Assembly (NCBI RefSeq): GCF_000986785.1
Contig: NZ_LAYY01000001.1
Coordinates: 248,001 to 312,000, forward strand
Source of the DNA: Mesobacillus campisalis
GTDB lineage: Bacteria > Bacillota > Bacilli > Bacillales > Cytobacillaceae
Length of the DNA stretch: 64,000 bases
Direction: 5' to 3'
Part shown: piece after piece, positions 37,454-45,723 of the stretch
Layout of the letters: each line of letters starts with the position of its first letter
How positions within the stretch are numbered: the first letter of the stretch is position 1
The notes under the pieces: model-generated
Told to the model about the DNA's origin: nothing
The model's input: only the letters and a program-made list of their open reading frames with translations
Database searches by the model: none
Made by a program: the position numbers and the translations under genes

Positions 37454-38827
37454 TCAGTTCTCTTTCTCACTAACCTTGTCTTTCTTGGTAATATAAAGCA
37501 TTCCAGGTATGATCAGCACAGATACAATTAATAAAACAATTGCAATCGAATTTTTATTTCCATCATTTACCCCGGAGGTAAACATAAGGCCATAAAGACT
37601 CGAAGCAAGGATGTTCCCGATAAATCTTGATGTCTGCAGCAAACCTGAAGCTATCCCGCTTTGTTCTTTTGTCACCATCGCATAAAGTGAATTTTGTGTA
37701 CCAATGGTCAATGCACCATTACTAACTCCAATAATGGCCAAAACAATAAAGATCCATATAAGATTCGAAGTTTGATTAAACGCAAATAAAAGCCCGACCC
37801 CCAGGATCCCTATCGCAGCCCCACATAATAATGGAATTCTAAATCCCACTTTTTCAATCCAGCGTGTCGCGATAGGTGTCATCATCATGGCAAACATCGA
37901 AATGGAAAGCATCATCAGACCTGCGCTTTTAGAGTCAAGCATGATGACCTTTTGTAAATATGTAGGCATTGAGAGAATCAAAGCGAAAAACACAAGTGTT
38001 ATCAGGATATATTGAAGATAAACAAACGAGATTTTAGGATTCTTCGTTAAAAAAACGACGTTTATAAATGGGTCCCTTTTCTTCTTTTCATAGAAATAAA
38101 ATAACAGTGTAGTTACAATCGACAAGATGAATGTCCATAGATTAAAATCGTTTTCCAATGACTGTAAAAAGACCATCCAGCAAGTCATGAGCATACCGAA
38201 TAAAACAATACCGATGAAATCCCATACATACGGTGTACCGGCAATTCTTGAATCATTCGGGATAAAGACCAAAGTTAATATCGCAGAAGCTATTATAATA
38301 GGAAGATTTACGTAAAAAATAACCGGCCACCCGGCATACTCAATCAATAACCCGCTGATGGTTGGTCCAAATGCTGCCGAGGTAGTGGCAAAAACGGCCA
38401 ATGTGGCGATGACCCTATTTTGGTTTTTATCAATAAACGTTCGGACAATTCCGATTCCAGCCGGAAAAAGAGCGGAAGTGCCAATGGCTTGTATCGTTCT
38501 CATTCCCAGTAAAAACATCATGCTGGAGGAAAGCGGCGCTAATATGGAAGAAATAGAGACAAGCAGCAATCCTATTAGATAGATTTTTTTCCGGCCATAA
38601 TGATCGCTTAATTTGCCGGCCAGAGGCATAAAAATGGCACTTACAATAAAATAGGAAGAAATCAGCCAGGCAATATCCTTGGATGTAAGCTGAAAATCAT
38701 TTTGTATCGCTGGCAAAGCCACGGTAATCATGGTTGTGTTTAATGGATTTAAGATAACCCCCAACACAATAGCCGCAATTAACAATCCCGGCTTTTTAAC
38801 CAAACTCCCGTTATCTGTTACTGACAT
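37454..38827 (-). CDS. MFS transporter, DHA2-like drug/solute exporter
   Basis: A 457-residue polytopic protein. Motif A lies between helices 2 and 3 (GKLSDHYGRKKIYLIG), motif C-like NPLNTTMITVALPAI in helix 1 and GPTISGLLIEYAGWPVIFYVNLP in the position of antiporter motif C, as in QacA/EmrB-type exporters. About 12-14 helices can be counted. AAGGAA precedes the ATG. It is upstream of, and probably co-transcribed with, the sarcosine oxidase-like gene. The substrate is unknown. Confidence 0.85.
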   Translation of the reverse strand: MSVTDNGSLVKKPGLLIAAIVLGVILNPLNTTMITVALPAIQNDFQLTSKDIAWLISSYFIVSAIFMPLAGKLSDHYGRKKIYLIGLLLVSISSILAPLSSSMMFLLGMRTIQAIGTSALFPAGIGIVRTFIDKNQNRVIATLAVFATTSAAFGPTISGLLIEYAGWPVIFYVNLPIIIASAILTLVFIPNDSRIAGTPYVWDFIGIVLFGMLMTCWMVFLQSLENDFNLWTFILSIVTTLLFYFYEKKKRDPFINVVFLTKNPKISFVYLQYILITLVFFALILSMPTYLQKVIMLDSKSAGLMMLSISMFAMMMTPIATRWIEKVGFRIPLLCGAAIGILGVGLLFAFNQTSNLIWIFIVLAIIGVSNGALTIGTQNSLYAMVTKEQSGIASGLLQTSRFIGNILASSLYGLMFTSGVNDGNKNSIAIVLLIVSVLIIPGMLYITKKDKVSEKEN

Positions 38828-38911
38828 TACATTTCCTTCTTTCTAATTATACGAATGGTACTAATAGTTGATAATTATATCAGACTTTGGGATTCCATAC
38901 ACTGATACAAA

Positions 38912-38952
38912 AGCGGCAGGCACCACCCAGCTTCTGGATGGTGCCTGCCGCT
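38912..38952 (-). repeat. Dispersed hairpin repeat, copy 2, acting as terminator
   Basis: AGCGGCAGGCACCACCCA pairs with TGGATGGTGCCTGCCGCT (one mismatch) around a 4-base loop, and TTTTGTATC follows on the minus strand. It lies 22 bases after the stop of the SRPBCC gene. Same family as 13883-13947, 40316-40380 and 43763-43819. Confidence 0.8.
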
Positions 38953-38974
38953 AGTTTCTTACATTTCATAGCAA

Positions 38975-39409
38975 TTATTTTTCAAGCAGGGCTTTGATTT
39001 TTATTAAGTCTTTCATGTTTGCTCTTCTCATCATAGTTGGCATGATAAGGGACATGATTTTATTGAATCCTTTTGGGTTACCTTTATTCCGCAACCTCAT
39101 TACAGTATGATTTTCATCGATAGCTTGCCATGTATAGATTGTTTCCATTGGAAAGGGACCATTTGCTGTTTTCATCACTAATTTCTTCTCAGGAATCAAT
39201 TCAACAATTTCATACACATATGCAAGTTCGCGGCCAAGGAATTTGGCTTTAAAAGCAATTTGGGACCCGAGCTTGAGGGGCTTTGGCGTCTTCCATTCTA
39301 CTGACTGTATATTTACATACCATTCAGGTGCATTATCAGGATTTGCTGCATACTCTGAGACTTGTGAAACAGGGCGGTTTATTGTGATTTCCGTTACTAC
39401 ATCTACCAT
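38975..39409 (-). CDS. SRPBCC (START-like) family protein
   Basis: A 144-residue helix-grip protein: an N-terminal strand [24 protein letters not shown] (in two parts), then VSxP-type Bet-v-1 features ([20 protein letters not shown]) and a long C-terminal helix. Such proteins bind small hydrophobic ligands or act as cyclases. The second ATG (39409) has the better spacing from GGAG. The gene lies 14 bases after an ArsR-type regulator that itself carries a START-like domain, so the two form one transcription unit. Confidence 0.8.
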   Translation of the reverse strand: MVDVVTEITINRPVSQVSEYAANPDNAPEWYVNIQSVEWKTPKPLKLGSQIAFKAKFLGRELAYVYEIVELIPEKKLVMKTANGPFPMETIYTWQAIDENHTVMRLRNKGNPKGFNKIMSLIMPTMMRRANMKDLIKIKALLEK

Positions 39410-39423
39410 CATATTCTCCTCTT

Positions 39424-40200
39424 TTATATCGTTTCTACGTAATTTTTAAGTAAGGTTCCAAGTAGGTATTGCCAGCCCTTGGAGTGCTCTTCTTCCCACT
39501 GCTCTTGAATAACCCCGGAGGCTGTATGGGAAAGTTGGAGCAGGGTTCCTCCCTCTTTCTCCAGGAGACGATACGTATAGGCACTGTTTACCGCACCTTG
39601 CATACCAAGATGGCCGTGCAACCGGATTTCTTCAGGTGCATTTACATAATATACATTTCCCCAGACCGCCCCTTCTTTTTCACTCCATTTTTCGATGAAT
39701 TGTCCGCCTGGAACGGGATCAAAAGTAAAACGGGATTGTACACCTTTTGGAGCTAAACGAAATTCCCACCAATCTTCTACCTGTTCAGTTAGTGCTGTAA
39801 AAACTTTCTCGCGTGGTGCTTCGATAAATATTTCCTGTTCAATACGAAAACCCTTTGAAGATTCCATATTTTTATTTCCTCCCTTTTCCTGTACAGCCTT
39901 CCGTAAATTTAACAGCGAACTCGCGGTGGATTGCATGTATTTTCCTACCCAGCGGTTATACATTTCCTGAAGAGGAACGGCATTAAGAAAGTTTCTTTTA
40001 TATTTTCCTTCACGCCGTACCACGACCAAATTCCCTTCCTGTAAAATCTTTAAGTGTTTCATAATGGCATACCTAGTGACATCCGGAAAAAGGTCAGTCA
40101 ATTCTCCCGTTGTTCTTGGTGATACCTTGAGAATATCAAGAATTTCCCTTCGGGTCGGATGTCCCAATGCTTTAAAAACGGTGGATAGTTCTTCGCCCAT
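39424..40200 (-). CDS. ArsR-family HTH fused to an AHSA1/START-like ligand domain
   Basis: A 258-residue single-chain regulator. Residues 1-95 are an ArsR winged helix ([18 protein letters not shown], recognition helix around [18 protein letters not shown]). The usual metal cysteines of ArsR/SmtB (ELCVCDL) are absent; the segment reads [10 protein letters not shown] linker ([11 protein letters not shown]) leads to an AHSA1/SRPBCC domain (about 115-258, [19 protein letters not shown]). The fusion suggests sensing of an organic ligand, not a metal. The ATG at 40200 follows GAGGG. A strong palindrome lies 25-58 bases upstream and is its probable operator. Confidence 0.85.
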   Translation of the reverse strand: MGEELSTVFKALGHPTRREILDILKVSPRTTGELTDLFPDVTRYAIMKHLKILQEGNLVVVRREGKYKRNFLNAVPLQEMYNRWVGKYMQSTASSLLNLRKAVQEKGGNKNMESSKGFRIEQEIFIEAPREKVFTALTEQVEDWWEFRLAPKGVQSRFTFDPVPGGQFIEKWSEKEGAVWGNVYYVNAPEEIRLHGHLGMQGAVNSAYTYRLLEKEGGTLLQLSHTASGVIQEQWEEEHSKGWQYLLGTLLKNYVETI

Positions 40201-40224
40201 GCCCTCGACCCTTTCTTTAATAGT

Positions 40225-40258
40225 AAACAACATGTGACAAAAGGGTAACATGTTGTTT
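40225..40258 (-). promoter_or_regulatory. Operator palindrome of the ArsR-START regulator
   Basis: A perfect 11-bp inverted repeat, AAACAACATGT and ACATGTTGTTT, with a 12-base spacer, lies just upstream of the regulator's ribosome binding site. This position and symmetry fit autorepression by the ArsR-type dimer. A degenerate copy of this region is found at 43660-43700. Confidence 0.72.
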
Positions 40259-40315
40259 ATTACTGGTCAAGTTAACAAAAAATGAAATGCTGATTATAAG
40301 CCTAATAACATAAAA

Positions 40316-40380
40316 AGTGCCTGCTTACCCCGGGGTTTGTCGTTGACATCTTGGACATATACCCGGTGGTGGCAGGCACT
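40316..40380 (-). repeat. Dispersed hairpin repeat, copy 3, downstream of pepF
   Basis: AGTGCCTGC...CCCCGGGG and the complementary CCCGG.GGTGGCAGGCACT form a long imperfect hairpin. On the minus strand TTTTTATG follows, so it can terminate pepF transcription, whose stop lies 74 bases upstream. Together with the ArsR 5' region it is part of a ~225-bp segment that is duplicated at 43600-43820. Confidence 0.75.
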
Positions 40381-40453
40381 ATATTGGATCTTTTTCAAAA
40401 AAAGGAAAAGTAAAGGGCACTAAATCATGCTTTCATTTGCCGGTTGTTTTCCA

Positions 40454-42271
40454 CTACCTCTTGAAGCTTTCTTCCAGTTCATCAATCAGCTTGCCAACAT
40501 GCCTGACAGCCTGGCTGATGGCATCGGGCTTGGACATATCCACCCCAGCCTTTTTAATAAGGTCAAGCGGCTTGAGTGTTCCTCCTGCTTTCAATACCTC
40601 CAGCCACCTGTCCACCGCTGGCTTGCCTTCTTCAAGGATGTGCTGGGATACGATTGTGGAGACCGTCAGCCCCGCCGAATACGTATACGGATATAAGCCC
40701 ATATAGTAATGAGGCTGGTGCATCCACGTCAATCCCGCCCCCTCATCCATTTCAAGGGAGTCACCCCAGAAGTTTTTCAGAGCCTCCAGCTTTTGTTCGG
40801 ACAACACGTCCGCCGTCAAAGGTTCCCCTTTCTCTGCCAGCTTATAAACCCTCCGCTGGAGCTCTCCCTCAAGCAGGTGGGTAACGAAATTATGATAATA
40901 GGTGCCCAGCTGCTGCAATATCACCCACCTCCTTGTTCGGCTATCCTTTGTGCTGGACAGCAAATGACTGCCAAGAAGCATTTCGTTCATGGTCGACGGT
41001 GCTTCAATAAAGTACCTTGATGGACGTGTATTGGTCATTCTTTGATTCTTCCCGGCCAAATAAAAATGTCCTGCATGGCCGAGTTCGTGCGCCAGTGTGA
41101 ATGCCCCCCTCATTGTGTCCGGCCAGGTCATCAGGATATAGGGGTGCGCTCCGTAAGGGCTGGAGCAAAATGCTCCTGTACTTTTGCCAATATTATCCGC
41201 GTAATCAACCCATCTCTCAGATAACGCTCTTTTGATCATATCGGAGTATTCCGGCCCCATGATTTCAAGGGCATCCCGGACGGTTTCTGCTGCTTCCTCA
41301 TAGCTCGTTTCCAGCTTGAAGTCCGGGTCAAGCGGGGCCTTTATGTCTGCATAGGTCATCTTTTCCAACCCTAAAATACGCTTTTTCAAGTTTGCGTACC
41401 GCCTCATATGCGGAGCCAATTCCGCCTGGAGGACATCGAGCTGATTATGATACATCTCATGAGTCACCTGCTGGTCATGAAGCAGCATATCCGTTACAGA
41501 GTCATAATTTCGTAAACGGGCCATTGTTACTTCATGATTGACCTGCGCGGCATATGTTGCCGCAAAAGTATGCTTATATTGACTCAATGTCTTATTAAAG
41601 GACTCATAGGCATTTCTGCGAACCTCTGCAGATGGAGACGAACTGTATTTGCCTGCATATAAGGCGAAAGAAAGCGCCCGCTCCGCTTTTTCATCATCGA
41701 TAAAAGAATCGAATTGCATATCAGACAGTTTTCCACGGTTATAAATAGTGTACGGCGCACTGAAGAGGGACCCTAGAGAAGCCAGCACCTCCTCTGTTTC
41801 TTCACTAAGTGAATAATGCTTTCGCTCCTGAAGGTCATTTAAATATTTTTTAAAGGATTGGAGACCACGCTCCTCCTCCATAAACTGCTCTAGTGTTTCT
41901 CTTGAAAGTTTGATAATTTCAGTTTCAACAAATGACAGTTCCGCATTCACCAATGATTGTGCATCCGTAGCAATGGCCGCATCCTTTTGCCTTTCCGAAT
42001 CGGTGTGGTCGACCGTCTGTCGAAGATTTGCATACATGAAAACCAGGTTGAAGCGTTCAAGCAGCTTTTCCTTCTTTTCAAGACACTGCAATAACTCGCC
42101 TGCACTGTTTCCAAGCTTGCCTTTATACTTTGTAACCTCCGGTAAGTCCGCTTTTACAGCATCCAATTCTTTTTTCCACTCATCCCTGGTCTTAAAAAGG
42201 TCGCTTAAGTCCCATTTCTGTTTTACCTCAATATCCTTTCTTTTGACGCGATTACTTGTCTTGTTTGTCAA
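40454..42271 (-). CDS. pepF: Oligoendopeptidase F
   Basis: A 605-residue M3B zinc peptidase that degrades short peptides in the cytoplasm. The zinc site is TLAHELGHAGHFYLA (HExxH), with the third ligand expected in the MNEMLLGSHLL segment (glutamate). The family-specific C-terminal stretch YPYTYSAGLTVSTIV is present. The TTG at 42271 follows AAGGAGG with eight bases; an upstream in-frame codon lacks a site. Its length matches the Bacillus PepF/YjbG proteins. It is a single-gene unit. Confidence 0.92.
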   Translation of the reverse strand: MTNKTSNRVKRKDIEVKQKWDLSDLFKTRDEWKKELDAVKADLPEVTKYKGKLGNSAGELLQCLEKKEKLLERFNLVFMYANLRQTVDHTDSERQKDAAIATDAQSLVNAELSFVETEIIKLSRETLEQFMEEERGLQSFKKYLNDLQERKHYSLSEETEEVLASLGSLFSAPYTIYNRGKLSDMQFDSFIDDEKAERALSFALYAGKYSSSPSAEVRRNAYESFNKTLSQYKHTFAATYAAQVNHEVTMARLRNYDSVTDMLLHDQQVTHEMYHNQLDVLQAELAPHMRRYANLKKRILGLEKMTYADIKAPLDPDFKLETSYEEAAETVRDALEIMGPEYSDMIKRALSERWVDYADNIGKSTGAFCSSPYGAHPYILMTWPDTMRGAFTLAHELGHAGHFYLAGKNQRMTNTRPSRYFIEAPSTMNEMLLGSHLLSSTKDSRTRRWVILQQLGTYYHNFVTHLLEGELQRRVYKLAEKGEPLTADVLSEQKLEALKNFWGDSLEMDEGAGLTWMHQPHYYMGLYPYTYSAGLTVSTIVSQHILEEGKPAVDRWLEVLKAGGTLKPLDLIKKAGVDMSKPDAISQAVRHVGKLIDELEESFKR

Positions 42272-42393
42272 TGAAATTCCTCCTTTTATCACGTTTCATC
42301 AAATTCCCTCGGTCTTTACTGCTATACCACAACAAGGGTACTATAACCTTTCTCAACCATTCTTAATAATTAGCTTCTTGAGCGGCAATAAAA
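42272..42393. other. Upstream region of pepF
   Basis: No gene. It should hold the pepF promoter; I see no convincing -35/-10 pair. The 42418-42601 stretch on the other side of the terminator is also empty. Confidence 0.4.
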
Positions 42394-42417
42394 AACAGGC
42401 ATGAATCCATGCCTGTT
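42394..42417 (-). terminator. Intrinsic terminator downstream of the APH-like gene
   Basis: AACAGGCATG pairs with CATGCCTGTT around a 4-base loop and TTTTATTG follows on the minus strand. It is about 185 bases after the kinase stop codon, with no gene between. Confidence 0.8.
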
Positions 42418-42601
42418 CTTCCACTTCTGTTTCTCACATTATTCTGTCTGTGGTTAAGAGTAAACGAGACCAAAACAAAGTGTACGTATCCCTACACGAA
42501 AAAAAGACAGTTCGATATCTGCATTTCTTCACGCAACAAATGAATCTTTCCCATTGAAGGTTATTAAAAATGTGCAGACGACTCCCTTTTACTCTGCAGT
42601 G

Positions 42602-43519
42602 TTAAGAATAGTGTTTATTCATTTCATATTGAATTGCTTTTATAGCCTCTTCCATCATCTCGGCATTGTTCCTTTTTATACCGTCCAATAAAAGCATTAC
42701 ATTATCGGCAGTAAGAAAATACGATACCTTTTTTAGCTTATACTGAATGTTATCTTCCTTTCTTCTTTCCATAACTTTTGTTGTGAATTCTTTTCCACAC
42801 TCTTCCAGCAAATATATATATTCATAATCAGAATCACCTATCCTCATATCACCAAAATCGATGATTCCAGTAAGTTCCTGCTTCTTTTTATCAAATAATA
42901 GGTGGTCCAGTGATAAATCAGAATGAAGGAGGTTGGATGTATATAAGAAATGATTTTTATTTTCTAAGAATGACGTGAATCTGATAGAAATATATGCTTG
43001 CATTTCTTTATTAATTTTCGGGAAAACCTTTTCCTGTACCTCTTGAAATATTTCCAAATAATCTTGATAAAAGTTACTTTCTTGGATATTGAGTTCCTTC
43101 GCCTTCTCAACATTAAATGATTGTATTTCATTTATAAATTCTGCAATTTGATCGGCAATTCTGTTCTTTATTTCTACTGATAATGAATGGAATAGCTGTT
43201 CATTCATTGGCTCTCCAGGTAATATTCTGTAACCGGCAAAAGGATAGCCATTATCTTGTTTACCACAATAAATAAATTCAGGGATGTTTAAAGTAATATG
43301 TTTCTTTAAAAGCGGGAGCACCCTTTTTTCTTTTTCTGTATCGAAGGCTCCTTGTTTTTCTTTTGGAAATCTAAATACGAACTTTTGATTAATCAAATAG
43401 GTCCGGTTCATCATACCTTCACCAAGTTTAGCTATATGATCAATTTTTACGTCTTCAAAATTTTTAATCGTTTCTTTAACCCAGCTAAACTCAGCATTCC
43501 CGGTCAGACTGTCCATCAT
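42602..43519 (-). CDS. Aminoglycoside phosphotransferase (APH)-like kinase
   Basis: A 305-residue protein-kinase-fold enzyme of the APH/choline kinase clan. N-lobe: IDHIAKLGEGMMNRTYLIN with the lysine in FVFRFPKEK. Catalytic loop: LLHSDLSLDHLLFD, with the Brenner motif H-x-D and a histidine in place of the usual asparagine (HxDxxxxHLL, as in APH(2'')-type proteins). The metal motif is GIIDFGDMRIGDSDYEY. AGGAGGAG precedes the ATG at 43519. Chromosomal copies in bacilli need not give resistance; the natural substrate is unknown. Confidence 0.83.
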   Translation of the reverse strand: MMDSLTGNAEFSWVKETIKNFEDVKIDHIAKLGEGMMNRTYLINQKFVFRFPKEKQGAFDTEKEKRVLPLLKKHITLNIPEFIYCGKQDNGYPFAGYRILPGEPMNEQLFHSLSVEIKNRIADQIAEFINEIQSFNVEKAKELNIQESNFYQDYLEIFQEVQEKVFPKINKEMQAYISIRFTSFLENKNHFLYTSNLLHSDLSLDHLLFDKKKQELTGIIDFGDMRIGDSDYEYIYLLEECGKEFTTKVMERRKEDNIQYKLKKVSYFLTADNVMLLLDGIKRNNAEMMEEAIKAIQYEMNKHYS

Positions 43520-43600
43520 ATTTTTGCTCCTCCTAGAATAGGTTTGAATGAATTTTATCATTGTATGTGTATTGAAGCTCGGCCATTCCTTTCCTTAGGG

Positions 43601-43735
43601 GCGGATGTCCCAATGCTTAAAAAGTGGTGGATTGTTCTTTGCCCATTCCATTAACCCTTTCTTTAATGATAAATAACAGGTGACAAAATGGCAGTAAGTT
43701 AATTATTACGGTCAAGTTAACCAAACCAAAACGAA
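43601..43735 (-). pseudogene. Relic of the 5' end and promoter of the ArsR-START gene
   Basis: This stretch aligns with 40155-40290: CGGATGTCCCAATGCTT, a CCCTTTCTTTAAT block and a GGTCAAGTTAAC block occur in the same order and spacing. The relic start codon at 43646-43644 would read MGKEQSTTF and then hits TAA, against [15 protein letters not shown] in the intact gene, and everything after about 15 codons is missing. The operator palindrome is degraded (AATAACAGGTGAC...). It is followed by a copy of the same hairpin repeat, so a ~225-bp unit was duplicated. Confidence 0.75.
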
Positions 43736-43762
43736 AAGCTGCTAAAAAGCCTCATATAAAAA

Positions 43763-43819
43763 AATGCCTGCCGCCACCCATAATTTGTCGAGGACAAAAC
43801 CCGGGTGGTGACAGGCACC
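43763..43819 (-). repeat. Dispersed hairpin repeat, copy 4, acting as terminator of the GPH symporter
   Basis: AATGCCTGCCGCCACCCA and CGGGTGGTGACAGGCACC form a long hairpin; on the minus strand TTTTTTTATATG follows. It starts 32 bases after the symporter stop codon. Confidence 0.78.
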
Positions 43820-43850
43820 GCTTACAAAATACTTTAATTAATTTGTTTGG

Positions 43851-45323
43851 TTAACCAACTTTCTGTTCAACCTTGCCAGACTTTGCTTTCTTTTCAGCAA
43901 TACTTGCCTGGATTTCTTCCATTTTCGCAGCATCCAGCTCATAGCGGCTCATAATTAAACCTGAGATTGTTAATGCCAGAGCAGGAATACCAAATGCCAG
44001 AATAATGGTTACTACTTTAAGTTCAGGTGTTAACGCATCCGTAACGGTTGGGAATGCATCTTTAAATCCGATTAGGGCTACTGCGAAACCAACGATAGCT
44101 GGTGCTAAGGACGTGATTAGTTTGTCAATGAAAGAGAATAATGTTCCAATCATTCCTGGCACGTATCTTCCGGAAGTGGAAGTTTCATAATCCGATACAT
44201 CGGCAATCATTGGGTTTACAAGAGTTGACGGTACCTGTCCAAAGCCCATTGCAACCGTATACAAAACGATGAAAAGAATAGTGGCGATTCCCAAGTTGCT
44301 CATGGAGATGGCTGAACCATCAATCATCAAGAACATTCCAATTAATGAGACGAAAGCACCTAGCGCAATCCAGGTTGAGAATAAGAAAGCCTTCTTCATG
44401 CCTGTTTTTCTAGCTTTTGCTACGGCCCAGAATGTGATCAATAATGTTGGGACGATGGTAATCATCGAAATGGTACCACTTAGTGCATAGTCTCCGATTA
44501 AGATACCAAATAACATAACCATAACAACAGCGTGACGCAGAAGTGAGAATGCTAGTTTGTCAACGGTTACAGCAGTGATCAGCTTTAATAATGGTTTATT
44601 CTTTTTCAAGATAGGCCAGAAATCACGGAATTTCGTTTCAACTGTTTCCTCAGCCAAGCCGAAGTATTCCTTCTTATCCTTGCTTGATAGTCCAATTACA
44701 GCTAATACAGTGAATACGGCCGAGAGAATGATTGCAAGAGTGTTCAACTCTGTAAACAGCCCCATATTGAAGTCGCCATGTTTCTTGATTAGATAAGACG
44801 CGACATAAACCTGTCCACCAGTGAAAAGCAATGTGTTGTAGATTCCATCAAATACAGCAAACAAAGGACGTTGTTTCGGGTCATTCGTCAAAACAGTTTG
44901 TGCTGCTTTTGTAACAGAAGTTTGGCATGTATAACCGATAATATGAATGGCGTAAATCAGGATAAAGAAAATCAATCTAACAGATTCAGGTAATAAGTGT
45001 GTCACATTGTATAAGACAATGATTGTGCCTGCCAGGGTGATATTTCCGATCACCATGAATGGCCGGAATTTTCCGAACTTCCCTTCTGTCTTATCCACCA
45101 TAAACCCTACAATTGGATCTGTGATTCCATCAAAGATCCTCATGCTCATTAAGACTGTACTAACCACAACAACAGCGAGACCAGCAATTCCGGCTGCGTA
45201 ATATGATACAAACATTAGAATGAACATATACAGGTTTGTTGCCGTATTATTCAGTGCAAAGAAACCAATTTCCCATAGTTTCGCCTTGTTGTATTGCTGG
45301 CTATTGATAGCATTTGTTGACAT
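43851..45323 (-). CDS. GPH-family sugar symporter (glycoside-pentoside-hexuronide)
   Basis: A 490-residue cation-coupled sugar transporter with about 12 helices. The N-terminal signature AKLWEIGFFALNNTATNLYMF and the conserved loop MRIFDGITDPIVGFMVDKT with KFGKFRPFMVIG are those of MelB/XynP-like proteins. GAGGGGG precedes the ATG. The gene is divergent from a XylR-like repressor and has a XylR-type operator and a cre site upstream, so it is probably induced by a pentose or xyloside and repressed by glucose through CcpA. No sugar-degrading enzyme is adjacent. Confidence 0.87.
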   Translation of the reverse strand: MSTNAINSQQYNKAKLWEIGFFALNNTATNLYMFILMFVSYYAAGIAGLAVVVVSTVLMSMRIFDGITDPIVGFMVDKTEGKFGKFRPFMVIGNITLAGTIIVLYNVTHLLPESVRLIFFILIYAIHIIGYTCQTSVTKAAQTVLTNDPKQRPLFAVFDGIYNTLLFTGGQVYVASYLIKKHGDFNMGLFTELNTLAIILSAVFTVLAVIGLSSKDKKEYFGLAEETVETKFRDFWPILKKNKPLLKLITAVTVDKLAFSLLRHAVVMVMLFGILIGDYALSGTISMITIVPTLLITFWAVAKARKTGMKKAFLFSTWIALGAFVSLIGMFLMIDGSAISMSNLGIATILFIVLYTVAMGFGQVPSTLVNPMIADVSDYETSTSGRYVPGMIGTLFSFIDKLITSLAPAIVGFAVALIGFKDAFPTVTDALTPELKVVTIILAFGIPALALTISGLIMSRYELDAAKMEEIQASIAEKKAKSGKVEQKVG

Positions 45324-45341
45324 ATCATCTTACCCCCTCAG

Positions 45342-45356
45342 TGATAAACCGCTTTC
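45342..45356 (-). promoter_or_regulatory. Candidate CcpA cre site near the symporter start
   Basis: On the minus strand TGAAAGCGGTTTATCA closely follows the cre consensus (TGAAARCGNTTNCA-like). It lies 19-33 bases upstream of the symporter start codon, where CcpA binding would block transcription. Confidence 0.6.
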
Positions 45357-45427
45357 AAAATGATCATTGCTTTTTCTACAAAACAAACGATTAAGAGGCT
45401 TTCAAACTATCTCATTGGATAGTTTAT

Positions 45428-45448
45428 AATTTGTTTGGCCAACAAATT
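45428..45448. promoter_or_regulatory. XylR-type operator palindrome
   Basis: AATTTGTTTGGCCAACAAATT is a perfect 8-bp inverted repeat (AATTTGTT/AACAAATT) around TGGCC. It closely resembles the XylR operators of bacilli (GTTTGTTTGGGCAACAAAC-like). It lies between the symporter and the divergent ROK repressor gene. Confidence 0.8.
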
Positions 45449-45470
45449 AATTTGTTAGCTTTATAATAAA

Positions 45471-45484
45471 TGTAAACGCTTTTT
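45471..45484 (+). promoter_or_regulatory. Candidate CcpA cre site in the divergent promoter region
   Basis: TGTAAACGCTTTTT matches the TGWAAACGNTTWNN form of the cre consensus. It is 22 bases from the XylR-type operator. Confidence 0.6.
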
Positions 45485-45581
45485 TATACAAGCTTTTTTT
45501 TATTTAAATTTTAAAACTTTTTTCTCCCCTAACTCCTTAAAGCACCCTCAGTCAATTTTTCTCTAGAAAGATGCATTTCCG

Positions 45582-45612
45582 TTGAGCCGGTTTGGCTATT
45601 ATCTGGTATAAT
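45582..45612 (+). promoter_or_regulatory. Candidate promoter of the ROK repressor
   Basis: An extended -10 (TGGTATAAT, TATAAT at 45607-45612) is preceded by TTGAGC at 45582 with a long 19-base spacer. The extended -10 makes it plausible in spite of the spacing. Confidence 0.5.
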
Positions 45613-45723
45613 TAGATGACCTACTTAACGAACTAATTTATTGAAAGCCTTTACATTTGAATTTCATATTTTTATTTGACGTGTTTTTTCAGCCAAATTG
45701 ATTGATATAAAGGAGCAAGCAAA

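Noticed and set aside
42602-43519. Calling the APH-like kinase an antibiotic-resistance gene
   Set aside because: Kinase motifs are clear but the substrate is not; chromosomal family members often have other or unknown roles.
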